Positions 13,241-24,060 of a stretch of DNA of 64,000 nt are shown piece by piece. The translations under genes were made by a program, and so were the position numbers. This DNA comes from Calendula officinalis (taxonomy: Eukaryota; Streptophyta; Magnoliopsida; Asterales; Asteraceae), in NCBI GenBank assembly GCA_963853835.1, contig OY970823.1, positions 50,071,808-50,135,807 on the forward strand, given 5' to 3'. Under the pieces are notes generated by a model. It was not told where the DNA came from, did no database searches, and worked only from the letters and a program-made list of their open reading frames with translations. Positions within the stretch are counted from its first letter, which is position 1. Each line of letters begins with the position of its first letter.

Positions 13241-13249
13241 ATTTATATA
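13241..13249 (-). promoter_or_regulatory. TATA box of the PP2-A gene
   Basis: On the minus strand this reads TATATAAAT, about 160 bp upstream of the ATG at 13080. That puts the transcription start near 13215 and gives a short 5' UTR. Confidence 0.6.
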
Positions 13250-13985
13250 GCAGTGGATGGTAGGAGATCTTTAATTATTATAATTAAATTGGATTAGGAT
13301 AAATTAAAATTAAAAGTTTATTTTAGATTATTTGGATAATGTCCTTGAAAATAGAAACAAAATATTGTAGAAAAAACAAAAAAAAAACTAGTAAACCATT
13401 TTTTACAAGCTTAATAATAAAATTTACATTATTAGATATACGGTGAAATGGATAAAATAATTTCCTTTAGAATATGTTCCAAAAATTAAACAGATTAAAC
13501 TAATTTTTATGTCTGCTAATACTTTTCTTAAAAAAATTTAAAATTTATTTTGTATAAATGATATTGTACATATGCTACTTGATTTTTGAGTAAAATTATA
13601 TGAAAGGTCATGAAGTATAAACTCATTTATTAAACTTCGTTTGATGGCCCTATTAGCCATTACAATTTTTTAAATGGTTGAACTACTCTTTTATTAATTT
13701 GCAATAAAGTGAAGATAAAACAGTGTGAAATTTACTTAATTAATTGATTTTTTCTTTTAACCTATATTTTTCCATCACATTGAGACTCACAACTCACATC
13801 TATCTCTTTGATTTCAAAGCTAAACCAATAACTATTATCGTCGCGCAGCCACACCTCCTGAAAAGTCGAGTCATCCCCAACCCTTACTTTCAATTGCTTT
13901 CTCCAGTTGTTCTTCCACTTGTGACATTTAATCGATATGCGTCTCCAAAACACTAACTCCTCTGGTGCATATTAATTGTCTGGAT

Positions 13986-14954
13986 CATAGAAACGCGATT
14001 CACCGATTTGGCCATGAACTGCGTACCGGACGCCGAGTACCGGAACACGATTCATTAGCGTCCCGAACACTGTCGGGATCGCCATTTGGTACGCCATATT
14101 GGAGTTCCTTATCAACTAAGGTACGCGAACCGGGTCGGCATGCAATCGTGTTCCTAATCGGTGGGTACATCGTATCCGGTGATTTGGATCGCGTTTTGTA
14201 TGAAGTCGGGGACGTAATTTTAAAATTGAGCAGAAGTTGCAAAAAAAGTTCTTTCACAACATGTTAGCAGCTCCTCGGCAGAGAGAAACTGGAGCACATA
14301 TTCTTACATTCATAACGTGAAGAGAAACCGCCTGAATTCCAAAAGAGCTGACAAACTTGTTTTCATCCACTCAAACGTACGTCTTTTATCTCGATTTTCA
14401 GAAAATTATAATTCTGGACCACACAAAAACTGGGATGTGAATACAGAAAGTACGAACATAGAAGATTCAAGTGCAAGATTGGAAGAGATGACATGGAATA
14501 TCTTGGATGAAGAACAAGTTGTTGGAAATGGAAAAAGAAAAAGACCAAGGGTGGAAGATCACTAGACAAGTGTTTTTGTTTTGTTTGCTTTATGTCATTT
14601 AAATTTTGGTAGACGATTAATTTCTTTTTAGTTAACGCTCAAGTATTTTCGTTAATGTCTTTGAAGTATTTATGGATTTTATGCTATGTTTTTGTTTTTT
14701 GACTTTGAAGTTTGAACTTTAAAACTATAATTATATATATATTTATTTATATATATAAAAAAACTTGATTTTAAGGGTACATCGTACCATATTATTTGGT
14801 ACATCGTTCCAAAATGTAAGGTACACCGTACCGTTGTACCGGACACGTACCGAAATGAACCTACCCCCCTTCGTACCAGATACGCCAGAACTAGTGAATC
14901 GCGTACCCGTTCCGCGTACCCGTACCGGAGTGTACCGCGTTCTATGTGACTATG
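13986..14954 (+). mobile_element. Internally deleted hAT transposon
   Basis: Exact 8-bp target duplications GTCTGGAT flank the element (13978-13985 and 14955-14962). The ends are CATAG and its inverse. Both arms carry many GGTAC/GTACC motifs, as subterminal transposase-binding repeats do in hAT elements. A transposase C-terminus remains in the middle (14266-14565). Confidence 0.82.
14266..14565 (+). pseudogene. hAT transposase C-terminal fragment
   Basis: About 100 codons remain, open to a stop at 14565. The frame reads ERNWSTYSYIHNVKRNRLNS and then ADKLVFIHSNVRLLSRFS, the signature of the C-terminal dimerisation region of plant hAT transposases. The DDE catalytic part and zinc finger are missing, so the fragment cannot act alone. 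It lies centrally in the hAT element defined by the GTCTGGAT duplications. The Lys/Arg-rich end (KRKRPR) may be a nuclear signal or plain drift. Confidence 0.8.
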
Positions 14955-15641
14955 GTCTGGATCAAATTACATGGAACCCACTAATTAGAAACATACAATT
15001 GATGTAGGTTGCCAGAGGAGTTAGTGTTTTGCACGCGTAGGTTGATAAAATGTCACTGACGGCGGAACAACTGGAGAAGACAACCGAAGTTAGGGGTTAG
15101 GAATAAATCGACTTTTCAGGCGTGTGGTGCGTCAATGATAATGGTTATTGATTGAGCTTTGAAATTACAGAGATAAATGTGAGTGGTGAATCTGAATATG
15201 GTTAAGAATATAGGTAAGAGAAAAAAAAATCAATTAATAGAGTAAATTTCTCAGATGTTCCTATGGTTTATCACTTATTAAATTCAAAACCCTTTATCTT
15301 AACTTTATTGCAAAATAATAATAGGGTAGTTTAGTCATTTAAAAAATTGTAATGGCTATAAGGACCACCTATGTAACAAAGTACATACACCAAGTATGTC
15401 CAGTGTAATAAACGAAGTTCAAGGATGAATGTTATAATAAGTGATATAACACAGAGACCTTCCGCATAATTAACTCTTTATTTTTAATAGAGAAACAATA
15501 ATAATTCGTACATTTTGTGTCTACAATTATATTTTCACTCACTTAATAAGATGACAAGTGTAATCTCTTATGACTCTCTCATAATGTTATCATTTGATTT
15601 TGACATATGTATAGATCAGGTTAGTAGACACATAAGTAAAT

Positions 15642-15752
15642 GGGAATTAATTTTGCTACCACACTTTTTGATGTCTATACCACATTGTACAAGTAAGTAA
15701 TGCATTTGTTGTGGTAGATGCATTAAAACATGTGGTGTAAAAATCACCCCTC
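15642..15752. mobile_element. Small MITE (ACACCACAT family) with 9-bp target duplication
   Basis: Flanked by exact 9-bp repeats TAAGTAAAT (15633-15641 and 15753-15761). Inverted ends read GGGAATTAATTTTGCTACCA on the left and, inverted from the right, GAGGGGTGATTTTTACACCA. 111 bp, non-coding, probably Mutator-derived. Confidence 0.7.
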
Positions 15753-16042
15753 TAAGTAAATACATAAGTAGACACATAAAGTAAGCACATATATCAATAC
15801 TCTAACTGTTGGATGATTATAAAATACATAGTACATAATATCTCTTGTTCTTAGAGCATCTCCAAAAGGAGGTTTTTAAGAGGTTATTACTTGAATAACT
15901 TTTAAAATGACTTTTTACCATTGGAATAGATAACTTTTTTAGGAGGTAACTCCAACCACTTATTCTTCTCCAACCACTTAATCCTCTTTTCATGTTTGAT
16001 TCTTTTAGTCCCTATATTTTATAATACTACATTTTAAAAAAA

Positions 16043-16170
<128 letters not shown>

Positions 16171-16384
16171 CATGTATTAATTCTATAATTATAAATTATA
16201 ACTTTATCATATTTCAATACTTTTTAAGGTCAAACATTATAATATTTTGTAAGAGACATTTTATAAAAATATTAAGTTTTGTAATGCTATATAATTGTTA
16301 AATTACATAAGTGAGAGGTATTTATAAAACATTTGATATTGATAAAGGTAAATTAATAATATTAGTGAAAATGTCTAAGCAACC

Positions 16385-16868
16385 ATTCTAGAAGCGGTAG
16401 CTTCCCGCCTCCTTCATTCCTACTGCCTCCTTCGTGGAGTGAAGGCATTCTCTTGGGAGAAGCCCGCCAGCTTACTATAAGCTAATAAAGAGGCTTAAGT
16501 CATCGCTTCAAATCCGAGAAAGGGCTTTTAATGCTCGGCTGGACTCTTTTCTCGTATGCCCGGAAAATTAAATTTCGGTGCCTTCCGTACCACCGAAAGG
16601 TCGTTCTTGGGCGGATCCCACTCCTAAACATAAGGGATAGGGGTCTCGTTCTTCGAGCCCTGCTTCCCCCTTCCCCCTCTCCCCGTTCTACCGTCTCTGG
16701 TCTTCCCTCTCCTGTCTTTGAGGAATTCCACGTGCAAGAGGGTCTACTCTCATTGAGGTACCCCCTTGAGGGTAAGGTGGAGCCGGTGGGCTCTTTGCAA
16801 CATTCCTTTCAGGTACAACGAGAAGGAGTTTACTATGGTCAGTGCAGTGAGACTCATGCCTGGAGAGA
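16385..16868 (+). pseudogene. Probable mitochondrial DNA insertion with a cox2 fragment
   Basis: This 0.48-kb block is far more GC-rich than its surroundings and reads like plant mitochondrial intergenic DNA. At 16813-16851 the frame gives VQREGVYYGQCSE, identical to the conserved copper-site region of mitochondrial cytochrome c oxidase subunit 2. The expected next residues ICGTN are missing and sequence resumes with a HA-like codon pair, suggesting a small deletion. The rest of the block does not read as cox2, so the source may be a rearranged mitochondrial region. No intact gene. Confidence 0.65.
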
Positions 16869-18288
16869 TTTTCAACTAATAGTTTATTATATAATTTGTC
16901 AAAAAAAAAAATTGTTGGAGAGGTTTAACCATTATGGATGCTCTTAGTTACATACTCATTTGTAATCTTGGTATTACTATTATCAACTTATACCATCAAA
17001 GATTGTTAGTAGCCACACAAATTAATATTATACAGATTAGTATAACAAGTGTGGTATGAAAAAAAAAGTTATACATGATATCATGTTCACCTCTAAATAC
17101 TATAGTATACATAAATAGACTAAACAATGTAAAAGTTCAAAATATTTAAAAGGTGCGGAAAACAATGACAAAAACCAAACAAGAGAAAAGTTAGTAAGAA
17201 AAAACGTGTGCATGAGTCAGCGCCACTCGACCAACACTATACCGTGGTTCCGCTTTGATGGAACGTGTGGCGCCAGGTCATTGTTCTTTTTTCCAATTTG
17301 ATAAACTGTATTGACGAGACCGCACAAAATATCACGACGAATTTTCAATTTATAGAAAAATAATTGCTTACTTATATTCGTACTATAGTCAAAATATTAT
17401 TTTATATTAAAAACAAAAAATAGGTTTATATATATTTATACAAGATATTTTTGACGGTATAACAGTATTACATGTTTTTATCTGAATTTTATTATCTAAA
17501 ACAAATACTTTTTTGAGTAGTCATGATTTAGATATTATAAATAATTTGATGGGTTATTATTGTGTATCACCAATAAGGCAGTAATAAAGGGTCGTATATA
17601 TAAGATAAAAATGATTTATCATGTGCTGTATTGATAATGGATTTATCATGTCGTTTGAGTGGGGATGATTTATCATGAGGTTAAGTAGAAAATCTCTTGA
17701 ATATAGAAAAATACTTGAGATGACATGTATTGAATAACCAATTGTGTTCTATAATGGTTATATACGAAACCAAGTAAAACAATTGATTTTCGACTAATGT
17801 GTGAACTTAATAACTGATTGTTATAATAAGTCAAAAAAGTATGCATAAAAAAATAAAAAAAATAAAAATAAAATTGAGTAGCTTGCTCGGCACTATTCAC
17901 CCAGTTGGTAAATGGATATATTCATAATTTCTATTAAAATTTTCTATTTCATTTCTATTACTTATAAAGTTGACATCTAAAATTCATTAATTTTTTCTTT
18001 AATCTTGTCATTTGATTTAAACACTTATATTGATTAAATAAATATAAAATTAAATATGCAAATTTAATAGAAACAATATTATATCTCTTTTCATTTAGCA
18101 ATGTTTTCAACAATTCTAAGTGCTTTTAACATAGGTGTGTGACACATTTTGGCTTTAACACCATTGATACAATTCTTACATAAATGTTAAATTTATGTTA
18201 AAGAGCCAAAAATATCTTTAACATTGCTTTAATATGGTATCAATACCTTGTCTTCTTACATACGTGTTAGATATGGAAACACTATATA
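16869..18288. other. AT-rich intergenic DNA, no gene seen
   Basis: No recognisable protein. Short palindromic stretches near 16960-17090 may be an eroded MITE. Confidence 0.45.
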
Positions 18289-18369
18289 GTTCCTCTAATT
18301 CAATATAAGTGATACATTTTCATTTTTTAGTGTATTAAAATACGTAATACACTTTGAAAATTTACCTTA

Positions 18370-19540
18370 GAGTAAATTACACGGACAGTCCTTGTGGTTT
18401 GACTTGAGTTTTGGATTTGGTCCCTAAGTTTTAAAAATTACACTCGTGGTCACCGTGGTTTGGACTTCGTATTGATTTTGATCCCTAACGCTAACTGCCG
18501 TTAAAAATGGTTGTTAAATCTAGATATGTGCAAAGCACATGGGGTAATTTAGTCCTTTTACCCTTCTCATCATCTTCATCTTCCTCATCATCACCGTTAA
18601 CAAAAAATCATCTCCTTCGTCGGATAACAAGCACGGATTTATCCTTTCCACAATTCACCGAACAGCTTTGCAAGTCCCTTCTACAACCCTAGCTCATCGT
18701 CAAATTTCAAGAGAAACTCAAATAATCTTCGCACAAACTAGAAATGTACAACATCAATAAACCGATATGTTCAGAGATCATAACAAAATAGGAATTTAAA
18801 GATCAAAATAATGTTGCGATGTTACTAGTATCTCAATGCATCAACCTACCCTGAAAACTCAAATACGTTAATTAAGATTACATCTTTCGTAGCTAGTATC
18901 ATCCTAGAACCCTAAATCAGAGTATACCTCAGATAAATTAAGTGAGAAAAAGAACATTTCATCAGTGAACGATAGATAAACGGTGAGAGCGATGACGGAA
19001 ATAATGAGCTGAAAACGTCGGCGGCTTGTTATAGAGTCTTCAACAGGACGAGTATGGCGTTAAGCCCAAGTCTGTTGATTCGACCCGAACACCCACATAA
19101 GATAAACCGGGTCTCAATTAAACCCGGTATGTAGCCCAAACAGTTTATCATAAAGCCCAAACTTGAAGTAAGCTTTGACCTTTGAGTTCTAAATTTGGCA
19201 CAGAAACAAAATTGTGTTGCTAGCATTAGTAAAAAAAGGATAATGAAGTGTCGATCAGAAAATTGACGGCGGTGGTGCTTGTTATGTGATGAAAGAGAGG
19301 ATTTTTTGTTAATGGTGATAATGATGAAGATGAGAATGATGAGGAGGCTAAAATGACTAAATTACCCCCATGTGCTTTGCACATGTCTAGATTTAACAAC
19401 AATTTTTAACAGCAGTTAGCGTTAAGGACCAAAACCGATACGAATTCCAAACCACAGTGACCACGAGTGTAATTTCTAGAACTTAGGGACCAAATCTAAA
19501 ACTTAGGTCAAACCACAGGGACTATTTGTGTAATTTACTC
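18370..19540. mobile_element. Mutator-like element with about 260-bp inverted repeats
   Basis: Exact 9-bp target duplications TTTACCTTA flank it (18361-18369 and 19541-19549). The termini begin GAGTAAATTACAC and stay similar for roughly 260 bp. The non-palindromic centre (about 18640-19280) has no recognisable gene, although its edges contain CAT/CTT-rich sequence. It is non-autonomous and lies inside a Stowaway MITE. Confidence 0.87.
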
Positions 19541-19718
19541 TTTACCTTATTTGGTAAAAAAAATAGTGAGATTCACACCCATTAATTATCTCCTTTAATA
19601 TAGTGAAATAACATTTTTATCATTACTTTTACTACTATACATAATTAACTTCACTTTATTCTAAGACTGTGAGACTCATCCCAACTAATTATACAATTTA
19701 ATCTAACATAACATTTAT

Positions 19719-19862
19719 GGGGTGTTTGGGAAAGCTTAATTAAAGGAGCTTATAGCTTATAAGCTTATATAAGCTTAAATAATCCCTTTGAAAAGGGATT
19801 ATTTATGCTTATATAAGCTTATAAGCCATAAGCACCTTTTAATAAGCTTTCCCAAACACCCC
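19719..19862. mobile_element. Palindromic 144-bp MITE
   Basis: The element is almost one perfect hairpin, starting GGGGTGTTTGGGAAAGCTT and ending with its reverse complement. The flanking target duplication is unclear (AT on both sides), so the superfamily is left open. Confidence 0.75.
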
Positions 19863-20130
19863 ATAATTATACTCTTTTATCTTAAAATATATGAAACCAA
19901 CAATATATCACTTAATTTATATCAGAAAAAGTACAACCATTCAAGAAAACTTACAAGAAAAAACATTAAAAACAAATTGAATAAATTAATAGATAAAAAA
20001 GTGTTTCCTTGATATTATATATACTAGTATAACAATAAGCATCTGATGAACAGTAGCATGTCAAATCAGATTTTGCCAGCTCATAATTTGGTTTTCGCTA
20101 TTTAAGGGTTGTATGCGGAGTTAGGATATT

Positions 20131-20205
20131 AGTGAGTCTTCGCCCGAGTGGCAAGCGTTGTTCTTGATGACCTTCAGGTCTAGATTTCAAATCTGCTCTG
20201 TCCCT
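20131..20205 (+). repeat. tRNA-like (SINE head-like) sequence
   Basis: There is a box A-like CGCCCGAGTGGCAAGCG and, about 35 bp later, a box B-like GATTTCAAATCTG. No tRNA fold or SINE tail could be drawn. Confidence 0.4.
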
Positions 20206-20844
20206 TCTTTTTTTCTCACTTCAATCAAATTTCGTGAAATTGCATTTTACCCCGTAAACTTTAAACTTTTAAAAAATGACAATTATTACCTTTACCTCTT
20301 CTTTTTTTCTCCCTTCAATCAACTTTCCTGAAATTGCATTTTACCCCCTAAATTTTAAATTTTTCAAAAATGAGAATTTATTACCTTTACCTTTAATATT
20401 AAATGCCTATATTTTTTTTTAAAAAACTAGGTTAAAACTCGCGCGATGTGGCGGGCTGCAAACTACATATTTCTGGCGATTAAAAGTCCATTGATTACAT
20501 ATTTTTATAACGAATACAGTACATAAGCATGAAAACTGTGTATAAAAATAGAGGAAAAAAATCAATAATTAGCATTGACGTTGAAATGTTGTCGATTACA
20601 TGTTTTGATATATAGTAGGGTACCCGCGCAATGAGGCGGCGGGTACACTGATACATCTTTTCCGCGACGATGTTGATGGTGTTCATGTACATATTTTTTT
20701 TATAACGATTATTATACAAATGACTGATAGTTGGGAATGAAATATGTATAAAGACTACATTGAAAACTTATCGGCGTTTAAAATTTGTTAAATTACATGT
20801 TTTGAAAAAAAAAATTCAGACATGGCGAAGAATTAACACGTATA

Positions 20845-21027
20845 TTATTCATCATGTAAGACCTCTCGACACACCACATTTGTTGTGTAAACGCCGTCAA
20901 CATTAAATTGTTTTGCTGGAGATACCAATACTTTTGTCGTCTGCCTTGAAATTCCTCTTGACAGGGCAACGTAAAGTTGCCCATGCGAGAACATTGATTC
21001 CGGAAGATAAACGCCGACGTTTCGAAC
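20845..21027 (-). pseudogene. Helitron (Pif1-type) helicase C-terminus
   Basis: About 60 codons before a stop. The frame reads VGVYLPESMFSHGQLYVALS followed by RGISRQTTKVLV, the conserved last helicase motif of plant RepHel proteins. The Rep nuclease and the Walker motifs are absent. The terminal codons ending HDE before the stop suggest the natural C-terminus is kept. It lies on the same strand as the RPA remnant and close to the Helitron 3' end. Confidence 0.8.
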
Positions 21028-21128
21028 TCAGTTAAAAAATTTCGTAAACTAATAAAGTGATATTAAAGCTTCTTAAAAAAATAATGTAACTCAAATGAAA
21101 GATAAGGGTATTAATATTATGTATGTAC

Positions 21129-21645
21129 CGATCAACATGTTGTGGCGAGTGTTATCCCACAAGAGGCTTGTGGCAGAAAAAACCATTGGATAGCTTGGAA
21201 ACCACTCATCTTCTCCTGAATTAATATCTTTGAGCTCGGTTTTTTCATTGAATTTAATTGCCCATTCATTGCGAACAAAGGTATAGCCTTCTAAACGAGG
21301 ATAGTCTTCGAGATCGTTGTAATCAATCTTGAAGTAGTTCAAAGAAAACACACAACCCTGTAAATTTCGGCTTTCATAGGCGGAGATTAAATTGTGGTGG
21401 ATAATTGCAGCATATTTGTGTCTCTGCAAAATCCATTTATTAAATAATCATGATTAATTGTATTGTAACATATGAATTTAAACGTAAAGATAGTTACTTA
21501 CGAATTTGTCCAGCAGGAAAAGATATAGTTTGTTATACTCGCGGTCCATCCAAACATAGTCCACGCGCACGACTTTGCATTTATACCATAACTGAGGCGT
21601 TTGAAGGTCTTCAAAGTTTGCAATTGTAACGTATGGATCGAATAC
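21129..21645 (-). pseudogene. RPA70-like OB-fold protein remnant of the Helitron
   Basis: Two exons (21502-21645 and 21129-21423) join across a GT-AG intron, giving about 146 codons. The frame runs VFDPYVTIANFEDLQTPQLW, then LLDKFRHKYAAIIHHNLI and LQGCVFSLNYFKI. This pattern (strand, IHH, loop, NF..) is typical of the single-stranded-DNA-binding OB-folds of RPA-like proteins carried by plant Helitrons. A further possible 5' exon lies at 21710-21830, but no start or downstream partner domain is found. Assignment rests on pattern recall, and it is probably non-functional. Confidence 0.6.
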
Positions 21646-22250
21646 CTGCACAAAGCAACAAGGAACCATCAATATTGTTTTACACTTCATATTAAAATCA
21701 TCACAATACCTGTCTTTGATGTGGAGTATGGGATGAGCCTCCATCAATTGAATACGCTGTAAAGTTTTCCATAATCGAAGATTACAATCAATAATATCAC
21801 AAATGTTGTTGGGGGGAAAACGCAGCCACAAAATTACAATCCGGGAATTCTATACATGTTATGGTTTTATCCAAAAATAAAATAAAATGTAACTTACGTG
21901 AATTGATGTGGCTAAGCAGATCATGGAGTGTAACTTGGTTTGTGATTGTTTCGTGTTTGGAAACGAAGGGATTTTCGGGCGGGATTGCGGGATCGTTTCA
22001 TGTAGGATTTTGCAGTTAAAACCCGTTTGGCATTTTAGGGTTTGAGGACCACATGTTAATGGCCGGCGTCTATTTTTCAAAAGGCTTCATAACCGATTTA
22101 ATTGTTTGAATGGTTTAACAAGTTATTTTATATAATATAGGAAGGTATTAATAACAAGGAATCATTTACACGATATAAGCAACTTGTTTATAAAAGGAAG
22201 GAATTAATTATGTATACGTTTTTATTTAATATAGTCAAACGCGTTTCCGT

Positions 22251-22550
22251 ACAGTTAGTATATTTAGTTTACGAAACATAGTCACCAAGTTGCTTATAAC
22301 CTAGTGGTAAGCTTCCCGCCTGGGGTAACTGCCCACATGCGTTCGAATCTTGGCAAGCGCGGGTTTTAAAAGTTTTAAATTTAACGTCAAACAGGTTCGG
22401 GACAGTTAGTATATTAAGTTTACGAAACATAGTCACCAAGTTGCTTATAGCCTAGTGGTAAGCTTCCTGCCTGGGGTACATGCCCACCCGGGTTCGAATC
22501 TCGGCAGCCGCGATTTTAAATTTTAATTTTAACGTGGGGTTGGGCCTTGC
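22251..22550 (+). repeat. Tandem pair of 151-bp tRNA-like units
   Basis: Two adjacent copies each hold a box A-like TATAGCCTAGTGGTAAGC (first copy TATAACC...) and a box B-like GGTTCGAATCT. Both begin with ACAGTTAGTATATT. They resemble tRNA-derived SINE heads rather than real tRNA genes because no acceptor stem forms. The pair lies inside the Helitron, near its 5' end. Confidence 0.6.
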
Positions 22551-22622
22551 TAAAAATGAAAGGGTTGAAATTCAGACTTCCTCTTTTAGAAATGTGCAAT
22601 CTCCATTTTAAAGTAGTATGGA

Positions 22623-23303
22623 TATTTTTTCTTTTTAACTATTATTATTTGGGTCAAATCCCGTCGTGAACAAATGGAGTAGATTATGTGCCGATAAATA
22701 AACTATTATTACTATAATTTTTATGTATACTATTAATGTTATGAATACTTTTTATTTTTATTGATAATAATTTTCTATATAAAGTTGGAGTTTTAGTTTT
22801 TAAAATAACCAATTATATAATCTTATTTTTACCAAAAAGTTTTTAGGTTAACATTAGTAGCACACAAATCTAAACAAAGTAAATATAAAAGATACATTTC
22901 TATATAATAACTAAGGGTAAAAACAAATTTAATACAATTTATTGGATGACACATGATATAGTTAGATGTTATATAACTAAAATATTTATTAATTTAAACA
23001 TTCTTTTGAACCTCGCATCAGTATCCCCGCACCGGATTAAACTCCACTAGTTATGATACAATGCATAAGTTAATGAGTTTAATATGTCATATTTAACCTT
23101 ATTAGTACGTGTATGATAATTGATAAGCATTAAAGGAATTATATATATTCTAACTTAATAGTATTGGTGAAAAAATTAAGATGTTGCTCATGACCTATGG
23201 GTTCAAGTCTCGCCGTGAACAAATAGATGGAAGGTTCGAAGGAAGGCATAGTGTCCCTTATGAATGTCAATGTCTAGACTCGAACCAGTAACTTACGAAC
23301 TAG
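22623..23303. other. AT-rich DNA next to the Helitron
   Basis: No gene. Near 23020-23060 a GC-rich stretch ending CTCCACTAG|T could be the 3' end of another Helitron on the plus strand. No matching 5' end was found. Confidence 0.35.
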
Positions 23304-23557
23304 CCGTTCATATAAAATAAATACAAATAAAATCAAAGGAATTAGATAATGTGTATTATGTAGAGGGAAAGTCAATATATTTTTAAATTATAAAATGTGT
23401 ATTCCCACCCGATTGTATTCGATCAAGGAACCGTTCATATAAAATAAATACAAATAAAATCAAAGGAATTAGATAATGTGTATTATGTAGAGGGAAAGTC
23501 AATATATTTTTAAATTATAAAATGTGTATTCCCACCCGATTGTATTCGATCAAGGAA
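23304..23557. repeat. Perfect 127-bp tandem duplication
   Basis: Unit 1 is 23304-23430 and unit 2 is 23431-23557. Compared base by base they are identical, starting CCGTTCATATAAAATAAATA and ending GATCAAGGAA. The lack of any difference implies a recent duplication or an assembly artefact. Confidence 0.95.
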
Positions 23558-23639
23558 TTGAAGTCCTTGATTTTTATAGAGTTTCAAGGAAAAAATTATC
23601 AAAAAAATCCCTTAACTATTACCGTCATCAAAGCACTTG

Positions 23640-24060
23640 CAATTCAATATACAACCAGCACTGCCGGCCACCGCCACCGACGAGGCGACGACCACTTCCG
23701 GCCGCCCGCCATCGCCACCGTTGATCATTGCCGCCCGCCGCCTACGGCCGCCGCAATCACGTGTGATTAGATATAGCCGGCGGTGGCGAGGGGTTGTCGG
23801 TGGTGGAGACGATAGGCGGCAGATGTTGGTGGTGGTGGCGGTGTTGGTCGTCGGTGTTGAATTACATGTGATTGAATACACATGGGGTGGTAGTGGTGGT
23901 GGTAGTGGTGGTGGTCAGAGGTGTGCAATCACATGTGATTTAATACACATTAGGTGGGGGTGGTCAGAGGTGTGCAATCACATATAATTTAATACATATG
24001 GGGTGGTGGTAGACTGGTAGTGTCGATGTGTTGAATCACATATTGTGACGTTGGTGGTGG
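23640..24060. repeat. GC-rich GGT/CCG low-complexity block with 49-bp units
   Basis: CCG- and GGTGGT-rich runs are followed by about two units of a 49-bp repeat (23911 and 23960) containing GTGGTCAGAGGTGTGCAATC. Several frames are open here, but composition explains them. I do not call a gene. Confidence 0.6.

Larger units (their letters stand above)
13588..15476. mobile_element. Large Mutator-like foldback element, interrupted by a hAT element
   Basis: About 390-bp arms on each side are inverted copies of each other: left 13588-13970, right about 14995-15476. The shared ends are GAGTAAAATTAT and GAGTTAATTATG. Flanking 9-mers TTGATTTTT and TTTATTTTT differ at one base. The ends place it with 4817-5328 and 18370-19540. 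The centre is occupied by the hAT element 13986-14954. Without it the element would be about 910 bp. Confidence 0.75.
18289..19931. mobile_element. Stowaway-type MITE split by two later insertions
   Basis: The pieces 18289-18369, 19541-19718 and 19863-19931 line up with the intact elements at 25168-25480 and 39955-40257, and share the subterminal AAGTGATACA motif. A Mutator-like element (18370-19540) and a 144-bp palindromic element (19719-19862) divide them. Confidence 0.7.
20427..22622 (-). mobile_element. Decayed Helitron carrying RPA and helicase remnants
   Basis: On the minus strand the 5' end reads A|TCCATACTACTTT (22622) and the 3' end reads TTTTAACCTAG|T (20427), matching the TC...CTAG ends and A/T target of plant Helitrons. 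A GC-rich imperfect hairpin precedes the 3' end. A second, perfect stem GTACCCGC/GCGGGTAC lies at about 20617-20645. Inside are exons of an RPA-like protein (21129-21645) and the last part of a Helitron helicase (20845-21027). The size, 2.2 kb, is far below an autonomous element. Confidence 0.7.

Noticed and set aside
16531..16947. 138-codon open frame in the GC-rich block
   Set aside because: Only the VQREGVYYGQCSE part is protein-like (mitochondrial cox2); the rest is explained by inserted mitochondrial spacer DNA.
22285..22370. A functional tRNA gene
   Set aside because: Box A and B are present, but no acceptor stem pairs and the unit is a tandem repeat; SINE-like is more likely.
23020..23060. 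Second Helitron 3' end (CTCCACTAG)
   Set aside because: Without a 5' end or family match it is only suggestive.
23522..24060. Several overlapping open frames rich in Pro, Arg, Gly
   Set aside because: They arise from CCG/GGT low-complexity sequence open in many frames; no domain.
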